From: Rhodothermales bacterium
GTDB taxonomy: Bacteria > Bacteroidota > Rhodothermia > Rhodothermales > JAHQVL01
NCBI GenBank assembly: GCA_034439735.1
Contig: JAWXAX010000261.1
Location: 1 to 40,689 of the forward strand
Length of the DNA: 40,689 nt
Direction of reading: 5' to 3'
Below, piece by piece: positions 30,433 through 40,462 of the stretch. A program made the position numbers and the translations under genes. Every line of letters starts with the position of its first letter. Position 1 is the first letter of the stretch. The notes beneath the pieces were generated by a model. It was not told the origin of the DNA. It worked only from the letters and a program-made list of their open reading frames with translations, and made no database searches.

Positions 30433-31755
30433 TCACAATGTCCATCCTTCCCGGTAGGGCGCCTCGATCATCGCATTAGCCATCTCGTCGTTGGTGAAGC
30501 GGGCCTGTCGCGAATCCCATTGGAGGGACCGCCCGGTCTGGAGCGCGATATTCCCCAGGAGGACGATCTCCGTCAGCGGCGCGCCCCATTCGAAGCGACA
30601 CGGCGCCGGCTCACCGCCCTTGCAAGCCGCGACCCATTCGTTGTAGTGGCCGATCGAGGGCGCGAGCGTCTGGGGAGGCGGCTGGTAGTGGGCCATCTCG
30701 GAATCAGGAAGCAGGCGAGGGTTCTGCCCGGTGAAGCCGCACAGGATCTTCCCTTTTTCGCCTTCGAACAGGATGCCGTCGCCGGCGAGTTCTTGCATCG
30801 GAGAGAGTTCGTGCGGGCGTGCCGGTTTCAGCCCGCCGTCGTACCAGGTGAGGCGGACGGGCGGTTTTTCGCCCCGGACCGGGAAATCGTAGTGGACGGT
30901 GGAGGCTGCGGGGAAGGTCTCGCCGAGCATCTTGGTGGAGCTGGCGTGTACGGCGGTGGGGGCGCTGAGTTCGAGGGCCCGGAAGACCGGGTCGAAGCTA
31001 TGGCATCCCATGTCGCCGAGCGCGCCGGTGCCAAAGTCGAGCCATCCCCGGAAGCGGAAGGGGTGGTAGGCTTCGTGGTAGGGACGGTAGGACGCCGGCC
31101 CGAGCCACAGGTCCCAGTCGAGCCCTGGCGGCACGGCCATCGTCTCCGCCGGGCGGGTGATGCCCTGGGGCCAGATGGGTCGGTCCGACCAGATATGGAC
31201 AGCATGGATGCCACCGATGGCGCCGGCGCCGATCATCTCGCGCAGCCGGCGAGGGCCTTCTTCGGCCTGGCCCTGGGTGCTCATCTGCGTAGCCACGCCG
31301 GCGGTCCGGGTGGCCTCGAGCAGACGTCGGCTTTCGTGGATGGTCCGGGTGAGTGGTTTGGCGCAGTAGACGTGTTTGCCGCGCTGCAACGCAGCGAGTG
31401 CGATGACGGCGTGTGTGTGGTCCGGCGTACCGATCACCACGGCGTCGATGCCCGTCTCCTGGTCGAACATCCGTCGAAAATCCGTATACGTTTTTGCGGC
31501 CGGGTACGTCGCGTAGACGGGGGCGGCGAACGTGGGGTCCACATCACACAGGACGGCGATGTTCTCGGTCGCGACGTTTTCCAGGTAGACGCGGCCCATC
31601 CCGCCGACGCCGACGCCGGCGATCACAAGGAGGTCGCTAGGGGCGACGAACCCAGGGCCACCGAGGACGTGCCGGGGCAAGATGGAGACCGTGGCGGCTG
31701 TGGCGGCGACCGTTTGAAGGAAATGACGGCGATTGAGCGAACGAGGCGTTTTCAT
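30433..31755 (-). CDS. Tat-exported Gfo/Idh/MocA-family oxidoreductase
   Basis: The product has 440 residues. The twin-arginine signal NRRHFLQTVAATAATVSILP is at about 8-27. A Rossmann fold follows with VIAGVGVGGMGRVYLENV (about 44-60). Then come VIGTPDHTHAVIALAALQRG and HVYCAKPLTRTIHESRRL, where the family EKP motif appears as AKPLT. The remainder is the alpha/beta substrate domain. These enzymes oxidise or reduce sugars and cyclitols with tightly bound NAD(P). The gene is separated from the upstream isomerase gene by a terminator, so it has its own promoter. Confidence 0.92.
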   Translation of the reverse strand: MKTPRSLNRRHFLQTVAATAATVSILPRHVLGGPGFVAPSDLLVIAGVGVGGMGRVYLENVATENIAVLCDVDPTFAAPVYATYPAAKTYTDFRRMFDQETGIDAVVIGTPDHTHAVIALAALQRGKHVYCAKPLTRTIHESRRLLEATRTAGVATQMSTQGQAEEGPRRLREMIGAGAIGGIHAVHIWSDRPIWPQGITRPAETMAVPPGLDWDLWLGPASYRPYHEAYHPFRFRGWLDFGTGALGDMGCHSFDPVFRALELSAPTAVHASSTKMLGETFPAASTVHYDFPVRGEKPPVRLTWYDGGLKPARPHELSPMQELAGDGILFEGEKGKILCGFTGQNPRLLPDSEMAHYQPPPQTLAPSIGHYNEWVAACKGGEPAPCRFEWGAPLTEIVLLGNIALQTGRSLQWDSRQARFTNDEMANAMIEAPYREGWTL

Positions 31756-31827
31756 GGCGGCGATCCGGTGAGAGGGTTGGGACGCCTAAGTATGAGATAC
31801 CGCCGGCGAAAAAGCAACGGCATAAAA

Positions 31828-31860
31828 AAACCCGAAGGGTCTTTGAGACCCTTCGGGTTT
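31828..31860 (-). terminator. Rho-independent terminator after the isomerase gene
   Basis: A perfect 15-bp stem (AAACCCGAAGGGTCT with AGACCCTTCGGGTTT) has a 3-base loop. On the minus strand it is followed by seven U (from A at 31824-31830). It lies 23 bp downstream of the isomerase stop and upstream of the Gfo/Idh/MocA gene. Confidence 0.93.
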
Positions 31861-31882
31861 GTTAACGCATGGACGGTAGTGC

Positions 31883-32884
31883 TCAGGACAACGTGCCGCG
31901 GCAGAACGCCACGCACTTGGCCATTTCTGTGAGCACATCGCTATCGGCCGGCACGTCGTATTCCAGTTCGATCATCGCGGTGATCGGGTACTGCTCGTCG
32001 CGCAGCAGGCGGAGCACTTCGCCGATCGGCGTATCTCCCTGGCCCCACGGCAGGTTCGCGCCGCCGTTGGCCGCCGTCTGGCGGTCCTTTACGTGGAGGT
32101 GCGATATGCGATCGTGGTATTTGCGGATGATCGGGATGGGCGAGGTGCCCAGGCCGGCGACATAGTGGCCGATATCCAGGTTCAGCATGCTGTACTTCGA
32201 GGTGGAGAGCGGCTTGTCGAACGTAAAGCCCTCCTCGGCCACCTGGGTATGGTTGTGCATGCCGATAAGCATCTGGTGCTTCGTCGCAAAGGGCCCCATG
32301 CGGGCGGCGGCGTCATCCGAGATTTCGAACGAGATGCCGCGGGCGCCGACGGCCTTTGCGGCGCGGAAGGCGTAGTCGATCTCGGCATCCGACCAGCGGG
32401 GGTCGCCGAGTTTGAGGATGTCGATCTCGATGCCGTTGTCGCGGTACATCTTCCCGAGTTCCTCGAACTTCGCCATGCCGGCCGTTTTACGCCAGGCGGC
32501 CGCTTCTTTGTCGTGCGCCTCGCGGGCCTTCTGGAATTCGGCGCGCTCCGCATCCGTCATCCGGGTGCCGACACGCGACCAGCTGGGCGCCTTGGGGCCG
32601 CCGGCAAATTCCTCGGCGGGGCCGCCCATCAGTTCCGTCGTGTCCATCCCGGCTTTTTTGAGGTAACCGAGCAGTTCCTCGGCACTACTCGGCAGGGCGC
32701 GAAAGCTGTAGGTGATGGCGCCAATCTTGACGCCGGCGGCTTTCTTGAGGATGGCGGGAGCGCTACCGCGCACCGAACCAGGCCAGAGGGAATAGGCCGC
32801 CGCGGCGGTCGCCGCGGTGCCAAGGAAATGACGGCGGGAGAGACGTGACGATGCCTCGTCGACGGTGCGTGAACGGTTGCTCAT
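31883..32884 (-). CDS. Tat-exported sugar phosphate isomerase/epimerase (TIM barrel)
   Basis: The product has 333 residues with the Tat signal SRRHFLGTAATAAAAYSLWP at about 13-32 and no lipobox, so it is probably soluble in the periplasm. Barrel motifs include AITYSFRALPSS, NGIEIDILKLGDPRWSD, MLIGMHNHTQVAEEGF, MLNLDIGHYVAG and ISHLHVKDRQTAANGG, and the His/Asp/Glu residues there are typical metal ligands. GAGGT lies nine bases before the ATG. It resembles the Tat lipoprotein isomerase at 24839-25822 in fold only. With the oxidoreductase, transporter and kinase nearby it suggests a sugar-processing neighbourhood. Confidence 0.9.
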   Translation of the reverse strand: MSNRSRTVDEASSRLSRRHFLGTAATAAAAYSLWPGSVRGSAPAILKKAAGVKIGAITYSFRALPSSAEELLGYLKKAGMDTTELMGGPAEEFAGGPKAPSWSRVGTRMTDAERAEFQKAREAHDKEAAAWRKTAGMAKFEELGKMYRDNGIEIDILKLGDPRWSDAEIDYAFRAAKAVGARGISFEISDDAAARMGPFATKHQMLIGMHNHTQVAEEGFTFDKPLSTSKYSMLNLDIGHYVAGLGTSPIPIIRKYHDRISHLHVKDRQTAANGGANLPWGQGDTPIGEVLRLLRDEQYPITAMIELEYDVPADSDVLTEMAKCVAFCRGTLS

Positions 32885-33008
32885 CGTAAATTACCTCGGG
32901 TTTCGGGAAAAAGATCGTCCGAGCAATGTACGCCAAATTCACAATTCCGCCAGTGGAAGCGACGCCGGCATTTGTTAATTCTGGGCCCTGAACCGATCCT
33001 TCGCCCCG

Positions 33009-34163
33009 ATGCTTACCCATCTCCGCCGCTTTTCCCGGGAACCTGCCTTCATTCGTATCGGCGTTGTGTTCGCCATCCACGCCATCCTCTTTGCGTTCTG
33101 GGTGACGCGTATCCCGGAGATCAAAGCCGCCCTGAATCTGAGCGAGGGAGCGCTCGGCGTTGCCCTGTTTTTTCTGCCTCTGGGTGCGCTGGTGGCGATG
33201 CTCAGTGTCTCCTGGCTGACCCATCGTTTTGGCGTGGGGGCCGTGACGATCTGGACGACGACCGCCATGATCATCAGCATGATCCTCCCTTTCCTGGCGC
33301 CGAACGCTGTGACGCTGGGCGCGTACCTGTTTGTGGTGGGCGTGACCGGAGGGGCGATGGATATCTCGATGAACGCGCTGGTGGCCACGCTGGAGCGAAG
33401 CCACCAGACGGTCATCATGTCCACCTGCCATGGTTTTTTCAGCCTGGGGGGCATGATTGGCGCCCTCCTTGGCAGCGCGCTAATTGCGGCGGAGGTGGCG
33501 GCCCTGCCCCAGATGGCCGCCGGCATCGCCCTCATGTTATTCGTAACCCACCGCTGGCTGCGCCCCATGCTGAGCCCGATTCGGGAAACAGCCGGCGAAG
33601 GCGGCGCAGCCTTCGCCCTGCCCGGCAGGGCCCTGCTCGCGCTTTCGGTCATCGCGTTCTGCTCGATGCAGGGCGAGGGCATCATCGCGGACTGGAGCGC
33701 GGTCTTCCTGGAAGACCTGCCGGATTCCAGGCCGTTCATGTGGGGCCTCGGCTACGCCGGCTTCTCCCTCACGATGACGCTGGGGCGATTCTCCGGGGAT
33801 CAGTTGATCCAGCAGCGGGGCGCGCGCGCCGTGCTGCTCGGCGCCTTCGGCATCGTCACGGCCGGGCTGGCGCTGACCATCAGCGGCAATGCCTGGATGG
33901 GCATCGCCGGCTTTACCGTCGCTGGCCTGGGATATGCGCTGCTGGTGCCGATCGTGTTCAGCGAAGCCGCCAAAAAGCCCGGCGTGCGGCCTTCGCAGGG
34001 CATCGCCGGCGTCGCCACGGTGGGGTACACGGGGTTTTTGTTGGGGCCGGTCGTGATGGGCGGCATCGCCCACGTCGCCTCGCTCACGGTGGGGTTCGGG
34101 TATCTCATCGGGCTGTCGGCGCTCGGGTGGTTGGTAGCGGCGAGGGCGGTGAAGCGGCCCTGA
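33009..34163 (+). CDS. MFS transporter (YbjJ-like)
   Basis: The product has 384 residues with about 12 hydrophobic helices. The first loop, WVTRIPEIKAALNLSEGALG, is the pattern of the YbjJ-like branch, and MDISMNALVATLERSH and MSTCHGFFSLGGMIG are further conserved segments of it. It is a secondary carrier in the cytoplasmic membrane. The substrate is unknown; a sugar is plausible from the neighbouring ROK kinase. It stands alone on the plus strand and is convergent with the ROK gene (29 bp gap). Confidence 0.88.
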   Translation: MLTHLRRFSREPAFIRIGVVFAIHAILFAFWVTRIPEIKAALNLSEGALGVALFFLPLGALVAMLSVSWLTHRFGVGAVTIWTTTAMIISMILPFLAPNAVTLGAYLFVVGVTGGAMDISMNALVATLERSHQTVIMSTCHGFFSLGGMIGALLGSALIAAEVAALPQMAAGIALMLFVTHRWLRPMLSPIRETAGEGGAAFALPGRALLALSVIAFCSMQGEGIIADWSAVFLEDLPDSRPFMWGLGYAGFSLTMTLGRFSGDQLIQQRGARAVLLGAFGIVTAGLALTISGNAWMGIAGFTVAGLGYALLVPIVFSEAAKKPGVRPSQGIAGVATVGYTGFLLGPVVMGGIAHVASLTVGFGYLIGLSALGWLVAARAVKRP

Positions 34164-34192
34164 AAGGCCACAACCGCCCGGCCACCCATCCA

Positions 34193-35215
34193 TCAATCCC
34201 GAAACATCTCCAGCGCCGCGAAGCCCATACCGAGGGCGCCCGCGGAGTCGCCGGCGGTGGCCCACTCGAAGCGGGTGGTCACGGTCTCGTCGATTGGGCT
34301 CGTCACGTAGATCGGCCAGGCGCGCTCTTTAAATCCTTCCATCACCCAACCCATGTACCGGTCCCGGAAGGACGCCTCGGCGAGACCGCCGCCGACGACC
34401 ACAAGCCCCGGATCAAACACGCGCACCAGATCCGCAATGGCATACCCGAAGATAAAGCCCTGCTGTTTAAAGAGTTGGATGGCGAGGGCGTCGTCCTTAT
34501 CCGCATAATTCCGCAGCTTGAAAGCCTTATCCTCGATCGACATCGCGGGATCGTTCAGCGGGTGGCCGGCCCACTGCGGCTTGGCCAGTTCGAGCCGCAG
34601 CCGCCGGCGCAGCGCCACCAGCGACACCCAGGCCTCGACACATCCCGTCCAGCCGCACGAGCACGGCGGTAGCGCGCCGTCGTCCTCAAGGAACGGCGCG
34701 GAGATGTGGCCAACTTCCAGGGCGAGGCCGTTCGCGCCTTCGTAGATCTTCCCACCCGACGTGACGAGCCCGCCGGCGAGCCCGGTGCCGGGGGCGACAT
34801 AGAGCAGGCTGCCGAGGTGTTTCCGCCGGACCATGTACTCGCCGAGGGCGGCCGCATTGCCGTCGTTCGTGACGTACACGGGCATGCCGGCGCGCTCGGA
34901 GAAGATGTTCTGGATGTTCTTCCCGACCCAGTCCTGCGCCAGGTTGGCGCGCGCCCAGATAACGCCGCCGCTGTTGGCGGCCGGCACGTCGATGCCGGCG
35001 GCGCGGATCGTGTCTCGCGTCGTGCCGGCGCTGGCGGCCAGGCGGAGGAGTGCCTCGTTAAGCTGTACGATCGTCGCCTCATACCCCACGGCCACCCGAC
35101 TCGGCACCTCCACGAAGTCACTGGCCTGCTCCCCGTTGAGGTTGACGAGCACCGACTTGATGGTGGTGCCCCCGATGTCCAATCCGGCATAAAAACGATC
35201 TGTAGATGTCCCCAT
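34193..35215 (-). CDS. ROK-family sugar kinase (glucokinase-like)
   Basis: The product has 340 residues from ATG 35215; the longer frame (to 35299) adds 28 residues before the fold and is unlikely. FYAGLDIGGTTIKSVLVN is the N-terminal phosphate-binding motif, and YVTNDGNAAALGEY holds the catalytic aspartate. GTGLAGGLVTSGGKIYEGAN and the zinc-binding PCSCGWTGCVEAW are also family signatures, and the second phosphate loop VVVGGGLAE follows. There is no DNA-binding domain, so it acts as a kinase rather than a repressor. It probably phosphorylates glucose or a similar hexose (inference). Confidence 0.9.
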   Translation of the reverse strand: MGTSTDRFYAGLDIGGTTIKSVLVNLNGEQASDFVEVPSRVAVGYEATIVQLNEALLRLAASAGTTRDTIRAAGIDVPAANSGGVIWARANLAQDWVGKNIQNIFSERAGMPVYVTNDGNAAALGEYMVRRKHLGSLLYVAPGTGLAGGLVTSGGKIYEGANGLALEVGHISAPFLEDDGALPPCSCGWTGCVEAWVSLVALRRRLRLELAKPQWAGHPLNDPAMSIEDKAFKLRNYADKDDALAIQLFKQQGFIFGYAIADLVRVFDPGLVVVGGGLAEASFRDRYMGWVMEGFKERAWPIYVTSPIDETVTTRFEWATAGDSAGALGMGFAALEMFRD

Positions 35216-35329
35216 GATGTCCGATAGACTGTTTGCGCGAGCCAGGATGTCGCCGGCTCTGTTGACGCCCGAAACTACTGCGATTCGGGCAATTCCCAAA
35301 AGAACGACATGAAGTTTAATCGCCGGGGA

Positions 35330-38300
35330 TTATCGGTAGGGCAGCGCCATGGTAAACGTGGCTCCTTCTCCTTCTCTGCTTTCCACGGTCAGCGCGCCGT
35401 TGTGGCCACGGGTTACGATTTCGAAGCTCAGCGACAGACCGAGGCCCGTGCCGGCGCCCGCCGGCCGCGTCGTAAAAAAGGGGCCAAAGATCTTCTGGTG
35501 GAGCGCTGCCGGAATGCCGACCCCGTTATCCTCAATGTGGATATCCACCCGCTCTTCCCGATAGATCGTCCGAACGCGCACGAGCGGGCGGTAGTCCGCC
35601 ATCGCGGTCGCGCGCCGATCGCGCACGGCATAAAAGGCGTTGCTCAGCAGGTTGACCAGTGCGCGGGATAACTCGAGCGGCGTGATCTCGAGGTCCTGCA
35701 CCCCCTCATCGTAGTCGCGTTCGAGCGTCAGATCAAACTCGGGAAATTCGGCCATCAGGCTGTGGTGGGCGTGGGTCACATACTCATCGACAAACCGGTT
35801 TACGGCCACCACCCGCCGCTCGGCGCTCGTGGCCTGGGTGTGCTCGATCATGCTCCGCACGATCTGGTCGACACGGTCCCCGTGTTGCTTTATCTTGCGC
35901 GCGTTGAGCTGGATATTTTCGGCCATGTCGCTCAGTTCTGTGCGCGCCTCGGCCACCGACTGGCCACCGTTTTTCTGGAGGTAGTCCCGCAGTTCGTCGG
36001 CGTATTCGGCGGACAGGCCGGCGAAGTTCATCACGAAGTTGAGGGGGTTTTTGATCTCGTGCGCAATGCCGGCCGTCAGCTTGCCGAGGGACGCCATCTT
36101 TTCGGCCTGGACGAGCTGGGCCTGGGTGGCTTTGAGGTGATGATACGCCTCTTCCAGCGCGCGGGCCTTTTCGAGTTCGAGTTGATGGCGCTCGACATCG
36201 GCCTGAAGGACACGCGCCTGCAACTCGGCCGCCTCCGCCCGTAACCGTTCTTTCTCGATCTCCAGCCGTTCGCGCTCCTGCCGGATGAGCCGTTTGCGCT
36301 GAAATCGGCCCAGCGCCACCACACCCACGACCAACACGACAGCGTAGCCGATAAGCGCCCACCACCGTAGCCACCACGCCGGCCGCACGGTAAACGCATA
36401 CCGCATGGGCTCGGTCGTCCACGCGCCCTTCCCATCGCCGGCCAGCACCTCGAAGGTATACTGGCGGGACCGCCCGTAGGCCGGCAGGTTGGTGTACCGG
36501 ATCTTGGTGTCGGATTTTTCGGCGGACCACTCGGCGTCGTATCCGGCGAGGCGGGTCTTGAAGATCACCCGCGTCTCGTCGTAAAACCCCAGGCCGGCGT
36601 ATTCGATGTTGATGTCGTTGTTGCCCTGCTCGTCCTCTACGTACGACACCTGGTTGATCGCCAGAAGCGGCGCCACCACATCGCGGCGATCCGCCTCCGG
36701 GCGGTAGATGGTCAGGCCGTTCGGCGAACCGTAGTACACCACGCCCCCTTCCCCTACGCGCACGGAGCCCCGCGTCCAGGCTTCGTTGTCGAGCAGGCCG
36801 TCGTGGTTCGTCACCAGCCGGCGAACGACGCGGGCCGCCGGGTCGATCTCGGCGAGGCCGCCGTTCGATCCCACCCAGATGGACGACGATGCCGGCGCAT
36901 ACGCCATGCTGATCGCATTGTCCGCCCCCAGGCCGTCGCGCGTGGTCAGTTGCGTCGTCGCTCGCAACGGCGTCCCTTCCAGCGCCAGCACGCCCTGGGG
37001 CGTTCCCACCCACAATACGCCCGCGAGCCACACCATCGACTCGATTTTGCGCAAGGGGATGACCAGCCCCTCGGGCGATGCGGGCTCGAAAATCGGCGCC
37101 TGGATCTCGTATCCAAACACCCCCTGCCGGCCTCCTAAATGGAACGGGACCGCCGTTTTCGCCATCGCTTCCAGTCCGTCGCGCGTGAGCGGCGAGACAC
37201 TCCGGTAGAGCCCTTCATCCAGGGTTCCCACCCAGACGTAGCCGGCGTCGTCTACTTCAACCACATGGTATCCGGTGGATGGCAGCCCGGAGGCGGACCG
37301 GAATACGAACCACGCGTTGTCGATCAAACCGTACACGCTGCGATAGCCGGGCAGCCACACGCCCTCCACGGCGCTCGTGTCGCGCTCGCTGACGGGGAGT
37401 GGCCGGACCGTGGCGCTGTACATACTGGTGCCCCGGTAACCGGCGACGCGGAGCGGGGCGCCCGCGAAGTTCAGCCGGCGCTCCACCTCCGGGGCCGGCA
37501 AGGGGCGGGTGCTGCCGGAGAACGACAGCCCGTTGATCCCGAAGGCCGTCCCCATCCACAGCCGGCCGGCCGCGTCGCGCACCAGGGCGTCCACTTCATT
37601 GCCACGCAACCCGTTCTTCTCCCCCAGCGTGATCGACGAAAAATCGCGCCGGACACACGTCGCCCCACCCTCCAGGCTCCCGACCCACAACCAGCAGCCA
37701 TCAACGGCCTCGTCGCCTTCGATGACGGTGGTGACGGTGCGCGCCGGAAGGATCGGCTCGCGAGACGTGTGCACACGGGAGGTGAGATGAGTGAAGGCCG
37801 CGAAGTTGGCGCGGAGTTTCGAAACGCCGCCCGACTGCGCGAACCACAGATTGCCCTCTCGGTCCTCCAGGATGTCGTGTAAGTTGAGACTCAACAGGCC
37901 GTGCTCGACGGCTACGGGGGGCAGCGGCGTCAGCGCCGGCAGCCGGAAACGCGCCACACCGACGCCTTCGCTCCCCACCCAGAGGACGCTGTCTCGCGAG
38001 GCCTCGATGCTGACCACGTAACCTCCGACGGGTTCTCCGACCGGCGCAAACGCATCGAGGTCGGCCGACCAACGGAGCAATCGACCATCGCTGCTACCGG
38101 CCCACAGGTCGCCCCGCTCGTCTTCGTACAACACATTGAGATGGGCGTCTCCGGCGGACGCCATCGGTGCGATCACCCGAAATTCCGTGGCGCGATCGTC
38201 GGCGAACACAAGGGTATACCCCTGGCTGAGGCTCACCCACACCGTGCCATCCCTACGCGCCGCAATGGCGTGCACCGTGCGCGGCACATCCTCTCCTTCC

Positions 38301-38869
38301 AGGGCGGTCGACAGGGTATCCGCCACCACCGCATCGGGGCCGGCCAGGCGGTACCGCACGACGCCGGCGCCGAGTGTCCCCACCCAGATCCCCCCCGACC
38401 CATCCACCGCGATCCCATTCTGATTGACGGCCGCAGCGACGAGGGGCGTGGCGCCCAGGGAGTCGGCAAAGTGAAGCGGCAGGCCGGCCGTGTAGGCCGC
38501 GAGCGGGCGCTCGGAGACCACTACGCCGGCGTCGGACGACACCCAGAGCCGGCCCATGCCGTCCTCCACCATGTTGCGCACGTCCAGGTCCCGCAGCCCG
38601 TCATCCCGGCCGTAGGTGAGGAACGTGCGGCCGTCGTAGCGCACCAGACCGGACGTGAACACGGCCATCCACAGAAAACCTGTCCGGCTCTGGTAGACGC
38701 GATAGACCTCGGCCGACGGCAGCGGGTTGTAGTCGCTCTCGGGCGTATAATGGACAAACGGCAGTTCCTGCGCCGCGACGTGGTGTGCGGACACCAGCAG
38801 GATCGCGACGATCAGTGCGGCTGGCAGCAGCCGGCCTAGGCGCAGGAAGGGGGAACGACGCATCGCCAT
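35330..38869 (-). CDS. Hybrid-type sensor histidine kinase with periplasmic two-component propeller
   Basis: The product has 1179 residues from ATG 38869; a TTG 42 bp upstream is less likely because a signal sequence begins at MAMRRSPFLRLGRLL. A beta-propeller sensor (about 30-740) has many short repeats such as GFLWMAVFTSGLVRYDG, DDGLRDLDVRNMVED and DREGNLWFAQSGGVSKL. A Y_Y_Y domain (about 750-840) is followed by a transmembrane segment (WALIGYAVVLVVGVVALGRF). A coiled coil leads to HisKA, with the phosphorylated His in GIAHEIKNPLNF. The ATPase domain has NLLSNAFYAV, DNGVGIP and GTGLGLSLS, and the protein ends there. No receiver or AraC-type domain follows, so its partner response regulator must be elsewhere. 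Confidence 0.93.
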   Translation of the reverse strand: MAMRRSPFLRLGRLLPAALIVAILLVSAHHVAAQELPFVHYTPESDYNPLPSAEVYRVYQSRTGFLWMAVFTSGLVRYDGRTFLTYGRDDGLRDLDVRNMVEDGMGRLWVSSDAGVVVSERPLAAYTAGLPLHFADSLGATPLVAAAVNQNGIAVDGSGGIWVGTLGAGVVRYRLAGPDAVVADTLSTALEGEDVPRTVHAIAARRDGTVWVSLSQGYTLVFADDRATEFRVIAPMASAGDAHLNVLYEDERGDLWAGSSDGRLLRWSADLDAFAPVGEPVGGYVVSIEASRDSVLWVGSEGVGVARFRLPALTPLPPVAVEHGLLSLNLHDILEDREGNLWFAQSGGVSKLRANFAAFTHLTSRVHTSREPILPARTVTTVIEGDEAVDGCWLWVGSLEGGATCVRRDFSSITLGEKNGLRGNEVDALVRDAAGRLWMGTAFGINGLSFSGSTRPLPAPEVERRLNFAGAPLRVAGYRGTSMYSATVRPLPVSERDTSAVEGVWLPGYRSVYGLIDNAWFVFRSASGLPSTGYHVVEVDDAGYVWVGTLDEGLYRSVSPLTRDGLEAMAKTAVPFHLGGRQGVFGYEIQAPIFEPASPEGLVIPLRKIESMVWLAGVLWVGTPQGVLALEGTPLRATTQLTTRDGLGADNAISMAYAPASSSIWVGSNGGLAEIDPAARVVRRLVTNHDGLLDNEAWTRGSVRVGEGGVVYYGSPNGLTIYRPEADRRDVVAPLLAINQVSYVEDEQGNNDINIEYAGLGFYDETRVIFKTRLAGYDAEWSAEKSDTKIRYTNLPAYGRSRQYTFEVLAGDGKGAWTTEPMRYAFTVRPAWWLRWWALIGYAVVLVVGVVALGRFQRKRLIRQERERLEIEKERLRAEAAELQARVLQADVERHQLELEKARALEEAYHHLKATQAQLVQAEKMASLGKLTAGIAHEIKNPLNFVMNFAGLSAEYADELRDYLQKNGGQSVAEARTELSDMAENIQLNARKIKQHGDRVDQIVRSMIEHTQATSAERRVVAVNRFVDEYVTHAHHSLMAEFPEFDLTLERDYDEGVQDLEITPLELSRALVNLLSNAFYAVRDRRATAMADYRPLVRVRTIYREERVDIHIEDNGVGIPAALHQKIFGPFFTTRPAGAGTGLGLSLSFEIVTRGHNGALTVESREGEGATFTMALPYR

Positions 38870-38938
38870 GATTTCCGGTTGGAAATGAAACCGTCCGAAA
38901 TGTACAAACAATCCGGATGACGTCGCGCCGCTCGCCGC

Positions 38939-40270
38939 CTACTCGTTCGTTTTCCCACCGCCGCCGTTGATCGCGTTGAACACCGTGGCGGCCTCGGTGA
39001 GCGTGGCCGGCACCGCCGTGGCGGCGGACGTTCCGACGGTGGAGTCGTTGGTAATGAGCAGCGTCTCGCCCCATGCGATCAGGGCATCCTCGAGCCCTTC
39101 GGCTCCCGTCACCCCGAGGCCCCGGACCGTGTTGAGCTGAGTGGCGAGGAGCTCCTCGCGCAGCTCGTACCACTCGCCAGCGTCGGGTTTGTGCTTCAGG
39201 TAGTCGAGCGCCACTTCTAGCCGATCCTCCGTGCCGAACTGGTACCACTCCGGCAGGTAAATCGTCTCGATGACATCGAGATACCCGAGCAGCGTCGCGG
39301 CGTCGATCTCATCCGGCTCACCTTTGAGGGCGCCTTCGAGCTGCGCCTTCCAGTATTTGACCGTCTCCCCGGTTGTAACCAATTCACCAGAGATGATGTC
39401 CTCGACGATGTCGGTGGGCACGGGCGTAAAGCCAAAGACGACCCCCTCCGCATCCGGCCCGAGGGTAACGCCCTGGCTCGGGTCGTCGGTGTTGACGCCG
39501 GTGTGGACAAAAAAGGCGAATAGGGTTTCGTTGAAGTCGTCCTCGTTGGTGGAGGACGGGATACGAACCGTGTAGTCGCCAGCCGGAAGTGCCTCGAACC
39601 GGTAGGCCCCGGTAGCGTCCGTCGCCGCGGAGAGGGTGTCGCCGGCCGGGAAAGCGAGGAGCACGGTCACGTCAGCCAGGGGCGCCTCGATGTCGTCCTT
39701 CACGCCATCCGTATCGGTATCCTCGAATACGAGACCGGAGATGGTATAGCGATCGGCGTCCTTGCACGGCCCGGGCAGCGGGCCGGCCTCGACCGACCGC
39801 TGGGATTCCGGCCCGCCCTGGACGGCGACGCGGATCGATCCTTCCACCACATTCCCGGGGAACGTGACGCTGTACGCCGCCGAGGCGTCGATGCCGACGA
39901 ACGCATGCCACTTGATGCCGAAGATGCCGGTAATCCGATCGATCCCGGTGTTGGCGCCCTTTGGAGGTGAGTAGGATGCCAGTTCCGGCGCGCATTCGGG
40001 CAGTTCGATGGAGAAGTGGCTCAGCGCCGGCGCGACGCCCGTGCCCGTCACCCGGTACGAAAATGTCGTTTGATCGCTTGAGGCGTCGTACGAGCGCCCT
40101 TCATAGAGGACGACATAGTGGTTCAGCGTTACACTGGATGTGTTTGTCGAAGCCGCGACACTCAGTGCCTCGGGACTCGTCTCTTCGAGCGCCGAGTCGC
40201 AGCCGGCGAAGGCAAGCGTAGTTACGGCCAGAAGAAAAATAGACGCGCGGATGAGCGATGGGATCGTCAT
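38939..40270 (-). CDS. Lipoprotein with SdrD_B/Cna-B-like domain
   Basis: The product has 443 residues. The signal and lipobox LAVTTLAFAGC put the lipidated cysteine at about 24. Residues about 45-165 form a beta domain (VVLYEGRSYD, SFSYRVTGTG-like strands, AYSVTFPGNVVEGSIRVAV). About 178-240 is an SdrD_B-type Ig module (ISGLVFEDTDTDGVKDDIEA, then YRFEALPAGDYTVRIP), whose DTDTDGVKD loop suits calcium. The C-terminal ~170 residues are helical (ETVKYWKAQLEGALKGEPDE). The protein should sit on the outer membrane or cell surface. It is 69 bp upstream of the sensor kinase gene on the same strand, so co-transcription is possible. Confidence 0.82.
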   Translation of the reverse strand: MTIPSLIRASIFLLAVTTLAFAGCDSALEETSPEALSVAASTNTSSVTLNHYVVLYEGRSYDASSDQTTFSYRVTGTGVAPALSHFSIELPECAPELASYSPPKGANTGIDRITGIFGIKWHAFVGIDASAAYSVTFPGNVVEGSIRVAVQGGPESQRSVEAGPLPGPCKDADRYTISGLVFEDTDTDGVKDDIEAPLADVTVLLAFPAGDTLSAATDATGAYRFEALPAGDYTVRIPSSTNEDDFNETLFAFFVHTGVNTDDPSQGVTLGPDAEGVVFGFTPVPTDIVEDIISGELVTTGETVKYWKAQLEGALKGEPDEIDAATLLGYLDVIETIYLPEWYQFGTEDRLEVALDYLKHKPDAGEWYELREELLATQLNTVRGLGVTGAEGLEDALIAWGETLLITNDSTVGTSAATAVPATLTEAATVFNAINGGGGKTNE

Positions 40271-40462
40271 GATGTCGTCGGGTTAAGCCTGTGGGTCAAA
40301 CAACATACAACCGGGGGACGACCGAGTCTACGTCCTACAGGATATCACATGCCCGCCGGGCCGGCAAAAGAGAAATGGCGTATCAGGGAAGGGTTTACGG
40401 TTCAAGGTTTATGGCTTAGTGGACAGACCTTGCGCATTAAACCCCGAACCTTCAACTCTTTC

